DNA of 64,000 bases from Halococcus sediminicola (GTDB lineage Archaea > Halobacteriota > Halobacteria > Halobacteriales > Halococcaceae). The notes beneath the pieces were generated by a model. The model did no database searches. It had not been told where the DNA came from and saw only the letters and a list, made by a program, of their open reading frames with translations. Positions 53,705 through 63,286 of this stretch are shown in pieces (the stretch's first letter is position 1; each line of letters starts with the position of its first letter). Made by a program: the position numbers and the translations under genes. Location of the stretch: positions 276,254 to 340,253 of the forward strand of contig NZ_BBMP01000026.1 of assembly GCF_000755245.1 (NCBI RefSeq). Reading direction: 5' to 3'.

Positions 53705-54469
53705 TCAGCAGAAGTTCTGGGTCGCGTAGACGCGCGTCCGGCCGTCGACTTGCTCGATGTGGACGCCGATGGCCTCGCGCTCCCAGTAGGGTTTGAGCAG
53801 GTTCTCCCGGTGGCTCGTGGAGTTCATCCAGCCGTCGACGATGCCGCGGGCGAGCTCTTCCGGTGAATCGTACTCGACGGTGTGATTGCCCATCGCAACC
53901 GGCGCGTCGTAGTAGGTGTAGAGGATGTTCTCGCCGCCGGTCGCGTACCGGAACGTGTCTGTCTTGACCCGACACTGATAGTCGAATCGCCGGTAGCGGT
54001 CGGCGAGCGTCTCGCCGTCGGGGCCCACGTGCGAGAAGTAGCTCCGATTGGCCATGTCGGCGCTGTGATAGCGCGCGACCGGCCGGAGGTCGGTGTCGAA
54101 GCTCAGATTGGATTTCCCGCGCTCGGCGCGTTCTTCGTTGACGTATCGATGGACGAGATATTCGATTTCCGTGCCGTCGAGTTCGCCAGTCTCCGACGCC
54201 CGTATCGTCGGCACGTCCGCACCGCCGGTGTCGTTCCGTGCGCCGATGTCCCCGACCGCACCGGCGCTCTTGTTGTCGACAGCACCGAGCGCGCCGATGT
54301 CGCCGACCGGCGGGAGGTCGAAGTCACCGAGCGCCTCGTCCACGCCCGTGTCGGCGGGCAGGCCACCGAGTGCGACGCTGGCGGCGAAAGCGACGACGAG
54401 GACGACGAACGCGACGCGGACGAGGACCGAGAGCAGCCACCCGACCGCCCGCAACAGCGAACGAAGCAT
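53705..54469 (-). CDS. CAP/SCP-domain extracytoplasmic protein
   Basis: A 254-residue protein with an N-terminal membrane anchor (GWLLSVLVRVAFVVLVVAFA), a Gly/Ala/Asp linker containing a short repeat (VGDIGALGAVDNKSAGAVGD) and a C-terminal CAP domain with the metal/active-site residues in ARYHSADMANRSYFSHVGPD, GGENILYTYYD and STSHRENLL. CAP proteins bind lipids or act as proteases in some lineages; here function is unknown. Exposed on the outer face. Confidence 0.87.
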   Translation of the reverse strand: MLRSLLRAVGWLLSVLVRVAFVVLVVAFAASVALGGLPADTGVDEALGDFDLPPVGDIGALGAVDNKSAGAVGDIGARNDTGGADVPTIRASETGELDGTEIEYLVHRYVNEERAERGKSNLSFDTDLRPVARYHSADMANRSYFSHVGPDGETLADRYRRFDYQCRVKTDTFRYATGGENILYTYYDAPVAMGNHTVEYDSPEELARGIVDGWMNSTSHRENLLKPYWEREAIGVHIEQVDGRTRVYATQNFC

Positions 54470-54513
54470 TCACTCGGCGTAGACTCCCGGCGGCTATGTA
54501 TCTGTCTCCCGAC

Positions 54514-55023
54514 TCAGATGGCCAGCACGCCCGCATCGAGGCGGTCGGTCGGACGACTGGTGCGCCAGCGCACGGGACTCTCCGTACACTCGACGCGCTC
54601 GTCGGGACCCGCCGCGCCGACGAAGCGCACGACCAGATGATATATCTGCGGGCGCTCGCGGTCTGTCTCGTCGCCGATAGCGACGATGGTGACGCGCTCG
54701 ACGGACTCGACCGTACACGAGATCCCCGTGGCCTCGCGGACGGTTCGTTTGGCACCCGCTTCGAGCGATTCGCCCGTTTCGACCGGCCCGCGCGGGCAGG
54801 CCCACTCGTCGTGGCGGTCGCGGACCAACAGGAGTTCGTCGGCGTCGTTGGTCACTCGCACGCCCGCGGCCGCCCGCTCCGCCGCCTCGGCGTCGGCCGC
54901 CCGCTCGTAGCGCGCCGACCGGACGGTCCAGCCGAGCTGGTGGACCGGTGCCGAGCCGTAGGTCTCCTCCAGCCGGTCGAGTTGGTTCGTAACCCACTGC
55001 TCGGACCGTTCGGCATCGTCCAT
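54514..55023 (-). CDS. Nudix-fold protein with degenerate Nudix box
   Basis: A 169-residue protein starting MDDAERSEQWVTNQLDRLEE. The Nudix region reads GPVETGESLEAGAKRTVREA then TGI. Against G-x5-E-x7-R-E-U-x-E-E-x-G-U the first catalytic Glu is Thr and the second Glu of the EE pair is Ala. Activity may therefore be altered or lost; it could act as a ligand-binding Nudix protein. GTG/ATG 55044 would add seven residues. Confidence 0.8.
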   Translation of the reverse strand: MDDAERSEQWVTNQLDRLEETYGSAPVHQLGWTVRSARYERAADAEAAERAAAGVRVTNDADELLLVRDRHDEWACPRGPVETGESLEAGAKRTVREATGISCTVESVERVTIVAIGDETDRERPQIYHLVVRFVGAAGPDERVECTESPVRWRTSRPTDRLDAGVLAI

Positions 55024-55128
55024 ATCTGCATGATACATCCACACACAATAAAGCCGGAGGATCGTTCAGTAGTCCATCGTCCGATTTCGCGTCGTTTTGC
55101 CCGATTTCATTCGTCTTTTGCGGGCGAT

Positions 55129-56922
55129 TCAGACGTGCGCGTCGAGGAATTCGGTGATGGCGGTGTAGGCCTCGATGCGGTTGTCGCGCTTGACGATGCC
55201 GTGGCCCTCGTCGTCGAAGATCAGTTTCTCGACGGGGACGCGCTCGCCGACGCGCGCGGCGACCTGCTCGGCCTCGCCGACGGGCACGCGCGGGTCGTTC
55301 GCGCCGTGCAGGACGAAGAGTGGCGCGTCGATGCGCTCGATGCTATTGAGCGGACTGATGGATTCCAACAACTCGCGGTCCTCCTCTAAAGAACCGTACT
55401 CCGCTTCGCGCAGCGCACGCCGCCACGAGCCGGTGTTTTCGAGGAAGGTGGTGAAATCCGCGATGCCGACGATGTCGACGCCGGCTGCCCACAGGTCGGG
55501 GTACTCGGTGAGCGCCGCGAGCGTCATGAATCCCCCATAGGAGCCGCCCATGACCGCGATTCGGTCGGGGTCAACCATCGAATGATCACGGAGCCACGCG
55601 ACGCCGCGCTCGATGTCGGCGACCGAATCCATCCGGTTTTCCCGGTCGTCGAGGTGTGTGTAGGACTTCCCGTAGCCCGTCGAGCCGCGCACGTTCGGCT
55701 CGAAGACCGCATAGCCCGCCGCGAGCAGGTACTGCGTGACGGGGCTGAACGAGGGTCGGCGCTGCGCTTCGGGTCCGCCGTGAATGTCGACGACGACCGG
55801 GGTTGCGCCCTCCTCGGCGTCGGCCGGCAGCGAGAAAAAGGCCGGAATCTCACGGCCGTCGAAACTCTCGTAGCGGACGAGGTCCGGCGTGCGGAACGAT
55901 TCGCGCGAGAGACCCGCCGTCGAGGCGTTCGTCCAGCGCTCGCTCGCGCCCGTCTCGACGTCGACGACGTGGACATTCGTGTTCTCGCGGCGGCCGGTGA
56001 CGGTCACGGCGAAGCGTTCGGCGTCGGCGTCGAAGGCGATCCCGCCCGCCACACCCTCGGGAAGGTCGGGCGCGGGGAATTCCTCGATACTGTCGCCATC
56101 GCCGGCGAGCCGTCCGGCGGTGAGATCGGTGTAGCCGTCGACGTTACGCGCATAGACCATTCTCCCCGTATCCTCGTCGAGCGTGAATCCCTCGACGTTC
56201 CAGCCGTCGCCGTCCGTGACGGTCTCGATCTCGTGGGTGGCGAGGTCGAGTCGGGCGAGCGAGAGCGAGTCGGAGTCGGAGTCAGTGACGACGTAGAGTG
56301 CGTCGCCGGCGGGATTCCACGCCGGATTCAGGAATCGAACGTCGCCGTCGTGGGGCGTGACGTGCTCGATGTCGCCCGAACCGAGATCGAGAACGTGGAG
56401 GTCCTGATCGAAACTCGACTGCGACTCGCTCACGAGCAGGCGGTCATCGCCCGGCGAGAATCCCCCGACGGTGAGCCAGCCGTCGCCCTCGTGGACGAGC
56501 GTGGCGTCGTCGCCGGTCTCGGTCCGAGCTTGTGTATAGACGTCGAAGACCGACTCGTCGCGTCGGTTCGCGGCGAAGGCGAAGCGCTCGCCGTCGTGAC
56601 TCCAGCCGCCCCAGCGGTGTTTTGCGTCGGACAACCCGGTGAGCGGCCGGGTCTCGCCGTCCGGGGCGAGCAAGAAGAGCTGTGCGCGCTCGTCGCCGCC
56701 CTCGTCCATGCCGAAAATCAGTTCCTCGCGCTCTGGCGAAAACGAGGCAAAGGTGACGCGTTCGTCGGAGAACGTGCGTTGGGTGGGCCAGATTTCTGGT
56801 TCGGAAAGCGACCAGACCTGTGGCGTGCCGGTCGCGTCGAACAGGAAGGCGAGGTCGCCGGCGGGCGAAAAGGTCGCGCCGTAGGCGCTGCGGACGTTGA
56901 GATAGCGCTCGATGGATGGCAC
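55129..56922 (-). CDS. S9-family prolyl-oligopeptidase-type peptidase
   Basis: A 597-residue serine peptidase: N-terminal beta-propeller with repeated W-S/D-G-x-x-F blades (GGWSHDGERFAFAANRRDES) and a C-terminal alpha/beta hydrolase. The catalytic Ser is in VMGGSYGGFMTLAALT, the Asp in VLHGANDPRVPVGEAE and the His in DDEGHGIVKRDN. It resembles acylaminoacyl-peptidases. GTG 56922 was preferred as start; the frame can extend to 56979 with residues lacking family character. Confidence 0.9.
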   Translation of the reverse strand: MPSIERYLNVRSAYGATFSPAGDLAFLFDATGTPQVWSLSEPEIWPTQRTFSDERVTFASFSPEREELIFGMDEGGDERAQLFLLAPDGETRPLTGLSDAKHRWGGWSHDGERFAFAANRRDESVFDVYTQARTETGDDATLVHEGDGWLTVGGFSPGDDRLLVSESQSSFDQDLHVLDLGSGDIEHVTPHDGDVRFLNPAWNPAGDALYVVTDSDSDSLSLARLDLATHEIETVTDGDGWNVEGFTLDEDTGRMVYARNVDGYTDLTAGRLAGDGDSIEEFPAPDLPEGVAGGIAFDADAERFAVTVTGRRENTNVHVVDVETGASERWTNASTAGLSRESFRTPDLVRYESFDGREIPAFFSLPADAEEGATPVVVDIHGGPEAQRRPSFSPVTQYLLAAGYAVFEPNVRGSTGYGKSYTHLDDRENRMDSVADIERGVAWLRDHSMVDPDRIAVMGGSYGGFMTLAALTEYPDLWAAGVDIVGIADFTTFLENTGSWRRALREAEYGSLEEDRELLESISPLNSIERIDAPLFVLHGANDPRVPVGEAEQVAARVGERVPVEKLIFDDEGHGIVKRDNRIEAYTAITEFLDAHV

Positions 56923-57054
56923 GGTGTTCGTTTTCGGGTCGGAGACATATCGCTTCGGGTCGGCCGGACCTATTCTCACCGCGAAGTCGTCATCACAGTA
57001 TCAGTAAACGAACGGACAAGACAGATAAGGCAACGACTCCTAACGACTTCGATC

Positions 57055-58065
57055 GTGATCGAACCGGGACCGGAATCGGATTCGGGGCTGCTCGACCGTG
57101 AGGGCCTCTCGAACGTCGAAAAGTGGTTAGCGCCGGCCGTCGGTCTCGTGGTCGTGCTCGTCCTGCTCGCCGGGGTGGGACTCCTCGTCGGTGACTACTT
57201 CGGCGACGATCCGGGTGCGCCCGTCGACGACCGCTCGGGCGTAGGGGCCGCCCCGGCGAACAACACGACGGCGATGCCGACCACCTCGACCACCCAACCG
57301 GCGTCGCCGACCGTCGAAACGCCGACTGCGACAGCTACACCGATGCCGACCGCGACAGCCACGCCGACCCCGACGCCAACGCCGTCCCCGACAGCTACTG
57401 CAACCGACACCACAACGCCGACGGAAACGACCACCACTACCGCAACGGACACTCGAACCGCGACGGCGACACCGACCGAGACACCGGACGAAACCGCGAC
57501 CGCGACGCCACCCGCAACGGACACACCGACACCGACCGACACGCCGACGTCGACCAGCACGTCGACGCCGACCGACACACCGTCACCGACCGACACGCCA
57601 CCACCCGATATGGAGACACCGACCACGACGGAGACGACCACCGAAACGACCGACGAACCGACCGATGACTCGACGACCGAAACCGAGACAGACACGTCGA
57701 CTGCGGCGAGTATTTCGACGACCTCGAACGTAGTGTCGGCCGCGGGGACGACCACCGCAACGCCAGCCACGACAGCCACTGAGACGGCGACCGCCACCGA
57801 GACGGTGACTGCCACCGAGACCCCAACGCCGACTGCGACAGCCACCGAAACCCCAACACCAACCGCGACCGCCACCGAGACCGCAACGCCGACGGCCACG
57901 GAAACGACCTCGTCGGTGGAGTCCTCGGCGGAGCGTCAGTCGACGACGATGGCCACGCTGACGACGGCCACGACGAACACGCTAACGGCAACCGCAACGG
58001 AGACGCTGACGGCAACCGAAACCGCGACCGCGACGACCACAACGACGGCGAGCGAAACGCCCTAA
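57055..58065 (+). CDS. Membrane-anchored Thr/Pro-rich low-complexity surface protein
   Basis: A 336-residue protein with one N-terminal helix (PAVGLVVVLVLLAGVGLLVG) and an external part almost wholly of Thr, Pro, Ala, Ser and Glu in short tandem patterns (TATATPTPTPTPSPTATATD; TPTPTATATETPTPTATATE). Such sequence looks like a heavily O-glycosylated stalk or cell-surface spacer. The repeats suggest replication slippage, so length may vary among strains. No C-terminal sorting signal. Start GTG 57055; its stop overlaps that of the convergent fol gene. Confidence 0.75.
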   Translation: MIEPGPESDSGLLDREGLSNVEKWLAPAVGLVVVLVLLAGVGLLVGDYFGDDPGAPVDDRSGVGAAPANNTTAMPTTSTTQPASPTVETPTATATPMPTATATPTPTPTPSPTATATDTTTPTETTTTTATDTRTATATPTETPDETATATPPATDTPTPTDTPTSTSTSTPTDTPSPTDTPPPDMETPTTTETTTETTDEPTDDSTTETETDTSTAASISTTSNVVSAAGTTTATPATTATETATATETVTATETPTPTATATETPTPTATATETATPTATETTSSVESSAERQSTTMATLTTATTNTLTATATETLTATETATATTTTTASETP

Positions 58066-60509
58066 TCGCGCGAGTCGTCGAACTCGCTCGGAGTACGCGC
58101 CGCCTCGCTGACGCCGACGGCGGCGACGCTCTCGGCGACGTCGTGAACGCGGACGATGTCCGCACCGCGCTCGGCGGCCAGCGCGCTCGCGGCCACCGTC
58201 GCCGACAGGCGCTCGCCGGCCTCGCTCCCCACGAGGTCGAACATCGATTTGTGCGAGTGGCCGAAGAGGATCGGACAATCGAGCGCGCGGAACTCGCCCA
58301 GTCGACCGAGGATCGCGAAGTTTTCTTGCTTGCTCTTGCCGAAGCCGATGCCGGGATCGACGATGATTTGCTTCCGATCGAGACCCGCCTTCTCGGCGAG
58401 CAGGACGCGCTCGCGCAGTTCCTGGATCGTGTCCTTGACCACGTCGTCGTATTCCGGGGCCGAGTCGGGATCGACGGGCGCGTCGATGCTGTGCATCACG
58501 ACGAGCGGGCAGTCGTAGTCGGCGGCGACGAAGCGCATCTCGGGGTCGTCGAGCCCCGTGACGTCGTTGACGATGTCCGCACCGGCGTCGAGCGCCGCGC
58601 GCGCGACCGCTGCCTTCCGGGTGTCGATCGAGACCAGGGCGTCGAATTCGCTGATGCGCTCGATGACGGGCACCACGCGCTCGCACTCCGCTTCGTCCGA
58701 GACGGGTTCCGCGCCGGGGCGGGTGCTCTCGCCACCCACGTCGATGATGTCGACGCCCTCCTCGACCATCGCCTCGGCCTGTCGGACCGCCGTCTCCGTA
58801 GTGTCGAACTCGCCGCCGTCGTGGAAACTGTCGGGCGTCACGTTCAGAATGCCCATTACGGCCGTCCCCTCTTCCCACGGGTAGCCACGTGCTTCCGAAC
58901 TGACGCCGATCGAGAGCGCCTCCCGAATCCCGTCGGCGAGCGGTGCCAGCCCGTAGGGCTGACCGGCGAGTTTCTCGGTGAGCCGTTTGAACTGCGCGAG
59001 CGTGGCGAGCATGAGCACGTCGAGAAATTCCTCGTCCTGATCGTTGAGCCCCGAGATGGCGCACTCGCCGCCGAGCGAGAGCAGTTCTTCTTTGAGATAC
59101 TGTGCCTGTCGCGGGCGCACGCGGGTCTTCAGCGCTCGATGGACGGCCTTGCCGCGCATTCGGTAGGCCCCCGCGTCGGTCACGTGCGTCCCCTTGATCG
59201 CACGCCGGGCGTCGTCGAGTCCGTCGATCTCCTTGGGCACGTCGAGACGGCTCCAGCGCGTCCGTGCCTCGCGGACGGTGTAGAGCGAGCCACAGACGAG
59301 CACGCAGTCGTCCGGCTCGGCGGCATCGAGGGCAGTCTGGAGCGCGTCGGTGACGTCGCTGCGGGTCTCGACACGACTCTCGTCGAACACCTCCGCGAGA
59401 ACCGCGTTGTCCTCGGCGCGCGGGACGTCCGGCCGGCAGGCGACGACGTGCTCGGGCGTCGGCAGCGCGTCGGCCATCCCCTGGTGGTCCTTGTCCGCGA
59501 GCGCGCCGAAGACGAGATGGAGGTCGTCGAACTCGAATTCACCCAAGGTGTCGGCGAGGCGCTCGCACGCGCCAGGGTTGTGTGCGCCGTCGAGTACGAC
59601 CAATGGATCGCGTTCGAGCACCTCGAACCGGCCGGGCCAGTAGGCCGCGCGCAATCCGCGCGCGAGCGTCTCCTCGCCACACTCGACGTCGAACTCGTCG
59701 GCGATCTGTCGGGCGAGCGCCGCCGCGATGCCGGCGTTCTCGGCCTGGTGGGCTCCCAGAAGTGAGAGTCGGGTTTCGACGGTCCGGTCCTGGCCGGAGA
59801 TCCGGATGGCGTTTTCGACACCCGTTCGGCCCTCGTGTGTCACCGAGACGTCGCCGTCCGGGCCGACCGTCACGACGTCGCCGGCGCTCTCCTCGATCGC
59901 CGCGCGCGCGTCGCCGGTCGCGGCGGTCACGATGTCGTTCTCGCGAGGCGCGACGGTGGCCATGTCGCGGCCGATCTCCTCGACCGTGTCGCCGAGGGTG
60001 TCGGTGTGTTCGAGCGTGACGCTGGTGATGGCGCTCGCCACCGGATCGACGATGCTGGTCGCGTCGTAGCGCCCGCCGAGACCGACTTCGAGCACGGCGA
60101 CGTCGACCGACTGGCGACGGAACTCCCACAGCGCCATCCCGGTGACGACCTCGAAGAAGGTGGGAGCATCGCCGGCGGCGGCCCGCTCCAGGACGTAGGG
60201 GCGGATCGTTGCGACGTACTCGGCGAGTGCGCTCTCGGAAATCATGCGGCCGCCGACGCGGACGCGCTCGCGAACGGAATCGAGATGCGGCGAGGTGTAG
60301 AGACCGACGTCGAGCCCCGCTTCCCGGAGTACCGATGCGACCATCCTCGCCGTGCTCCCCTTGCCGTTGGAGCCGGCGATCTGGACGAACGCGATCCCTT
60401 CGTGTGGGTCGTCGAGAGCGGAGAGGAGGTCGTCGGTGGCGTCCAGGCCCGGGCGGGGCGGATACCGACGCAGGTCGAAGAGGAAGTTTGCCGCCTCGTG
60501 GAACTCCAT
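58062..60509 (-). CDS. folCP: FolC-FolP fusion: dihydrofolate synthase and dihydropteroate synthase
   Basis: An 815-residue bifunctional enzyme of folate biosynthesis. The N-terminal half is FolC-like (QIAGSNGKGSTARMVASVLR, P-loop; YTSPHLDSVRERVRVGGRMI; VLDGAHNPGACERLADTL). The C-terminal half is a DHPS with MGILNVTPDSFHDGGEF, DIIDVGGESTRPGAEPVS and IVDPGIGFGKSKQENFAIL. The fusion is known in haloarchaea. ATG 60509 (MEFHEAANFLFDLRRY) begins at the normal FolC start; the longer frame adds an unlikely 26 residues. Confidence 0.95.
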   Translation of the reverse strand: MEFHEAANFLFDLRRYPPRPGLDATDDLLSALDDPHEGIAFVQIAGSNGKGSTARMVASVLREAGLDVGLYTSPHLDSVRERVRVGGRMISESALAEYVATIRPYVLERAAAGDAPTFFEVVTGMALWEFRRQSVDVAVLEVGLGGRYDATSIVDPVASAITSVTLEHTDTLGDTVEEIGRDMATVAPRENDIVTAATGDARAAIEESAGDVVTVGPDGDVSVTHEGRTGVENAIRISGQDRTVETRLSLLGAHQAENAGIAAALARQIADEFDVECGEETLARGLRAAYWPGRFEVLERDPLVVLDGAHNPGACERLADTLGEFEFDDLHLVFGALADKDHQGMADALPTPEHVVACRPDVPRAEDNAVLAEVFDESRVETRSDVTDALQTALDAAEPDDCVLVCGSLYTVREARTRWSRLDVPKEIDGLDDARRAIKGTHVTDAGAYRMRGKAVHRALKTRVRPRQAQYLKEELLSLGGECAISGLNDQDEEFLDVLMLATLAQFKRLTEKLAGQPYGLAPLADGIREALSIGVSSEARGYPWEEGTAVMGILNVTPDSFHDGGEFDTTETAVRQAEAMVEEGVDIIDVGGESTRPGAEPVSDEAECERVVPVIERISEFDALVSIDTRKAAVARAALDAGADIVNDVTGLDDPEMRFVAADYDCPLVVMHSIDAPVDPDSAPEYDDVVKDTIQELRERVLLAEKAGLDRKQIIVDPGIGFGKSKQENFAILGRLGEFRALDCPILFGHSHKSMFDLVGSEAGERLSATVAASALAAERGADIVRVHDVAESVAAVGVSEAARTPSEFDDSRD

Positions 60510-60636
60510 GTCGGACACCGGTGGGGCCGTGGTTTGAGCGTATCGGACGTTCCCGTTCACCGCTCGCACGACGGCCGGAACCGACATGGAAACCGGTGTT
60601 CATCACGACAGGTCGTTTTCCGTCCTAACGCGAGAG

Positions 60637-61485
60637 TCAGCAGTACGACGACAGCGCCTCGTAGGCCTCGCTGGCGGCTCCGTCGGGTTCGTCGGGATAC
60701 GTGTAGAGTTCGAGCGTGGCGAATCCCTCGTAGCCGACGTCGTCGAGCGCGTCGAAGATCGCTCGGAAATCGAGGTCGCCCTCGCCGGGGATGCGGTGGT
60801 AGTGTTTGCCGCGCACGCCGCCGACGATGTCCTCTAGATGGACGCCCGTGATGTGGCCCGCACTCCGGCGAATCGCCTCGGCGGGGTCCTCCCCGTAGAC
60901 GGCCGCGTGGCCGACGTCGAGGTTGACTCCGAGCGTATCGTGACCGACGTCCTCGATCAGTTCCAGGACTTCATCGGTGCACTCGACGAGCAGTTCGGGT
61001 TCGTACTCGATGCCCACCGCGACGTCGTGTTCGGCGGCGTATTCACAGATCGTCCCGAGGGAGTCGAGCAGGTACTCGTATGCCTTCTCTGGCGGATTGC
61101 CGGGCAGTGGACGGCCGGTGGCGAGACAGACCGCGGGCGCGCCGACCTCGTCGGCGAGGTCGATGGCTTGCTTCGTGTAGTCGATGCGCCACTCCCGTCC
61201 CTCGTCGTCGGCGGTGACGACGCTCGGATCGAAGAATGACGACGGCGGCGCGTCGTCGTAGTAGCCCGTCGCGGTGTTCGCGTTGATGTTCGAAACGGCC
61301 AACCCGGTGCTGTCGAGCGTATTCGACAGGGCCTCCAGATCGTCCTCGCCGAAGTCGGGGAAGTAGGCGTGTGGTTCGTCGCCCAAGATTTCGACGCCGG
61401 CGTAACCGTGGTCGGCGATGCGTTCGACCGCGTCCGGCAGCGCGTGGCGCGTGTAGGCGTTCGTCGAAAATGCCAGTTCGACCAT
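60637..61485 (-). CDS. Sugar-phosphate-isomerase-like TIM barrel, second copy (EboE-like)
   Basis: A 282-residue AP-endonuclease-2/xylose-isomerase-like TIM barrel. It starts VELAFSTNAYTRHALPDAVE and has the metal-binding HAYFPDFGEDDLEAL, VGIEYEPELLVECTDEVLEL and NLDVGHAAVYGEDPAEAIRR, HITGVHLEDIVGG. It is a paralogue of the gene at 62456-63286 (shared GVEILGDEPH/GIELLFDEPH and DYTKQAI/DYTKAAL segments). It is the last of the visible operon, 42 nt after the UbiA gene. The substrate is unknown. Confidence 0.88.
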   Translation of the reverse strand: MVELAFSTNAYTRHALPDAVERIADHGYAGVEILGDEPHAYFPDFGEDDLEALSNTLDSTGLAVSNINANTATGYYDDAPPSSFFDPSVVTADDEGREWRIDYTKQAIDLADEVGAPAVCLATGRPLPGNPPEKAYEYLLDSLGTICEYAAEHDVAVGIEYEPELLVECTDEVLELIEDVGHDTLGVNLDVGHAAVYGEDPAEAIRRSAGHITGVHLEDIVGGVRGKHYHRIPGEGDLDFRAIFDALDDVGYEGFATLELYTYPDEPDGAASEAYEALSSYC

Positions 61486-61527
61486 AACAAGTGAAGGAAT
61501 GGCCTCCCGAAACACCTTCCGACGGCG

Positions 61528-62469
61528 CTACGAGACGTCGAACAGACGGGAGAGGCTGACCGCGGGGACGAGGAAGATGAGGACGGCGAGCGCCCAGCCG
61601 ACGCCCGCGAGCGCCGCGAACGCCGCGTCGAGCACGACGAGCGCGAGGATGCAGGTCCCGACCGCCGGGCCGACGGTATCGGGTCGGGGAGTCGCGTACG
61701 CCGGCCCGAGTGCGCGCCCGGTCCACACCAGAAAGCCGCCGGCGAGCCCGACCGCGAACGCGACCCGAACGAGGGGCGGCCCCAGGGTCACGACTGCCGC
61801 GAGCACCCCGAGAACGGCCAGCAACACGCCGGCGGCCGCCGCCGCGACCGCGCCGCGTTCGGTCGTCGTCGCCTCGTTGTCGGCCATGTACGTCACGAGG
61901 GCGATATACAGCGCGACGACGACCGGGATCGCGAGCGCCCACGCGGAAAGCGCGGCTGTCGTTGCTGTCACCCCTGCCGCCGTGCCGAGCAACACGTCGA
62001 GTCCACGTGCGCTGCCCATCGCGAGAAAGCCAGCAGATCCGCCCTTGAGCACGCCGTCGTAGAGCGCGATGACGACTGCGAGCGTCGCCGCGAACAGGCC
62101 GGCTCGCGGGCCGGCCGCCGCGAGCGCGACGAGCACACCGCCGACCAGCAGCGCCGCGCCGAGCACGCCCGCCGTCCGCCGTGGAACCCTTCCCGACGGG
62201 ATCGGGCGTTCCGGGCGCTCGCGCGCGTCGACCTCCGCATCGAAGTAGTCGTTTAGCGTCGTGCCGCCGGCGTACAGCAGCACCGACGCGACCGCGAGTC
62301 CGGCGAGCGCAGGTATCGAAATCCTTTCACCTGTGGCGGCGACGAGCGCGCCACCGAGCAGGACGTCCGGCGGTGCGCTGAAGAGATTCGGAACGCGCAC
62401 CAACGCCGCGTAGGCCGCGAACTTCTCGCGCAAGTCGGACTCGTCGGCCACCTCCTCAGACCCAGCCAC
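61528..62469 (-). CDS. UbiA-family prenyltransferase (EboC-like)
   Basis: A ~313-residue, nine-helix prenyltransferase. The first Asp-rich motif is TTLNDYFDAEVDARERPERP; the second is the ALYDGVLKGGSAGFLAMGSA region. The N-terminal PNLFSAPPDVLLGGALVAAT is typical of the EboC branch. GTG 62469 overlaps the upstream isomerase gene by 14 nt; GTG 62451 is the alternative start. Such enzymes attach a polyprenyl group to an acceptor; the acceptor here is not known. It lies between the two TIM-barrel paralogues. Confidence 0.88.
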   Translation of the reverse strand: MAGSEEVADESDLREKFAAYAALVRVPNLFSAPPDVLLGGALVAATGERISIPALAGLAVASVLLYAGGTTLNDYFDAEVDARERPERPIPSGRVPRRTAGVLGAALLVGGVLVALAAAGPRAGLFAATLAVVIALYDGVLKGGSAGFLAMGSARGLDVLLGTAAGVTATTAALSAWALAIPVVVALYIALVTYMADNEATTTERGAVAAAAAGVLLAVLGVLAAVVTLGPPLVRVAFAVGLAGGFLVWTGRALGPAYATPRPDTVGPAVGTCILALVVLDAAFAALAGVGWALAVLIFLVPAVSLSRLFDVS

Positions 62470-63286
62470 CGTCTTCGAGGTAGGCCATCGCCTCACGGGC
62501 GGTCTCGGCCGCCGTCTCCTCGTAGGGGTAGAGTTCGACCGTCACGAACCCATCGTACTCCCGCGAATCGAGCGCTTCGAGGAAGTCGTCGATGGGCAGC
62601 GCGCCGTCGCCGAGCTGAGTGTGTTCGTGGCGGCGGTCTTCGGGAATATCCTCTAGATGAACGTGATCGACGTAGTCAGCGAGTCGATCGAACGCCTCGA
62701 CTGGGTCCTCGCCGACGCTGAACAGGTGGCCCGCATCGAAGTTGCAGCGAACCCGGGGATGGTCGATGCGCTCGGCGAACTCCAAGAACTCCTCCGAGGT
62801 CTCGATGAGGAGATCAGGTTCGGGTTCGACGTGCAGGTCCACTCCCACGTCCTCGGCGACCGGCAGAACCTCCTGGAGGCTCTCGACGAACGTCTCGACC
62901 GCCCACTCGCGGGACTTTTCCTCCGGGATGGGTCCACCGGGCTCGATCGAGATGTAGTCGTGTCCGAGCGCGGCCGCCGTCCGGAGGGCGGCCTTCGTGT
63001 AGTCGATGCGCTGCTGTCGGTAGTCGGTGTCCGGCTCGATGTAGGATGGGTGGTGAAAGCCCTCGATGGCCGTCAGCATGAACGCGTTGCAGTTGCTGAT
63101 GGCGAGGTGGTTCGCGTCGAGCGCTTCCTGAATCTCCTTGATGTCCGCTTCGTTCGCGTCGGGCGGGTAGAGATGTGGCTCGTCGAACAGCAGTTCGATG
63201 CCGTGGTAGCCCGCGTCGGCAACGATCTCGATCGCCTCGATGGCGTCGTACTCCCGGAAGGCGTTCGCGGAGAACCCGAACTTCAT
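62456..63286 (-). CDS. Sugar-phosphate-isomerase-like TIM barrel, first copy (EboE-like)
   Basis: A 276-residue TIM barrel starting MKFGFSANAFREYDAIEAIE. Likely metal ligands lie in GIELLFDEPHLYPPDANEAD, VDLHVEPEPDLLIETSEEFL, CNFDAGHLFSVGEDPVEAFD and VDHVHLEDIPEDRRHEHTQL. The ending VTVELYPYEETAAETAREAM is shared with its paralogue. It overlaps the TatD-like gene upstream by 4 nt and the UbiA gene downstream by 14 nt, so the three are one transcription-translation unit. Confidence 0.88.
   Translation of the reverse strand: MKFGFSANAFREYDAIEAIEIVADAGYHGIELLFDEPHLYPPDANEADIKEIQEALDANHLAISNCNAFMLTAIEGFHHPSYIEPDTDYRQQRIDYTKAALRTAAALGHDYISIEPGGPIPEEKSREWAVETFVESLQEVLPVAEDVGVDLHVEPEPDLLIETSEEFLEFAERIDHPRVRCNFDAGHLFSVGEDPVEAFDRLADYVDHVHLEDIPEDRRHEHTQLGDGALPIDDFLEALDSREYDGFVTVELYPYEETAAETAREAMAYLEDGGWV

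Noticed and set aside
57195..57899. Val-rich 234-residue frame on the minus strand
   Set aside because: It is the mirror of the Thr/Pro repeat gene; repeated ACN/CCN codons read backwards give Val/Gly. No start context or domain.
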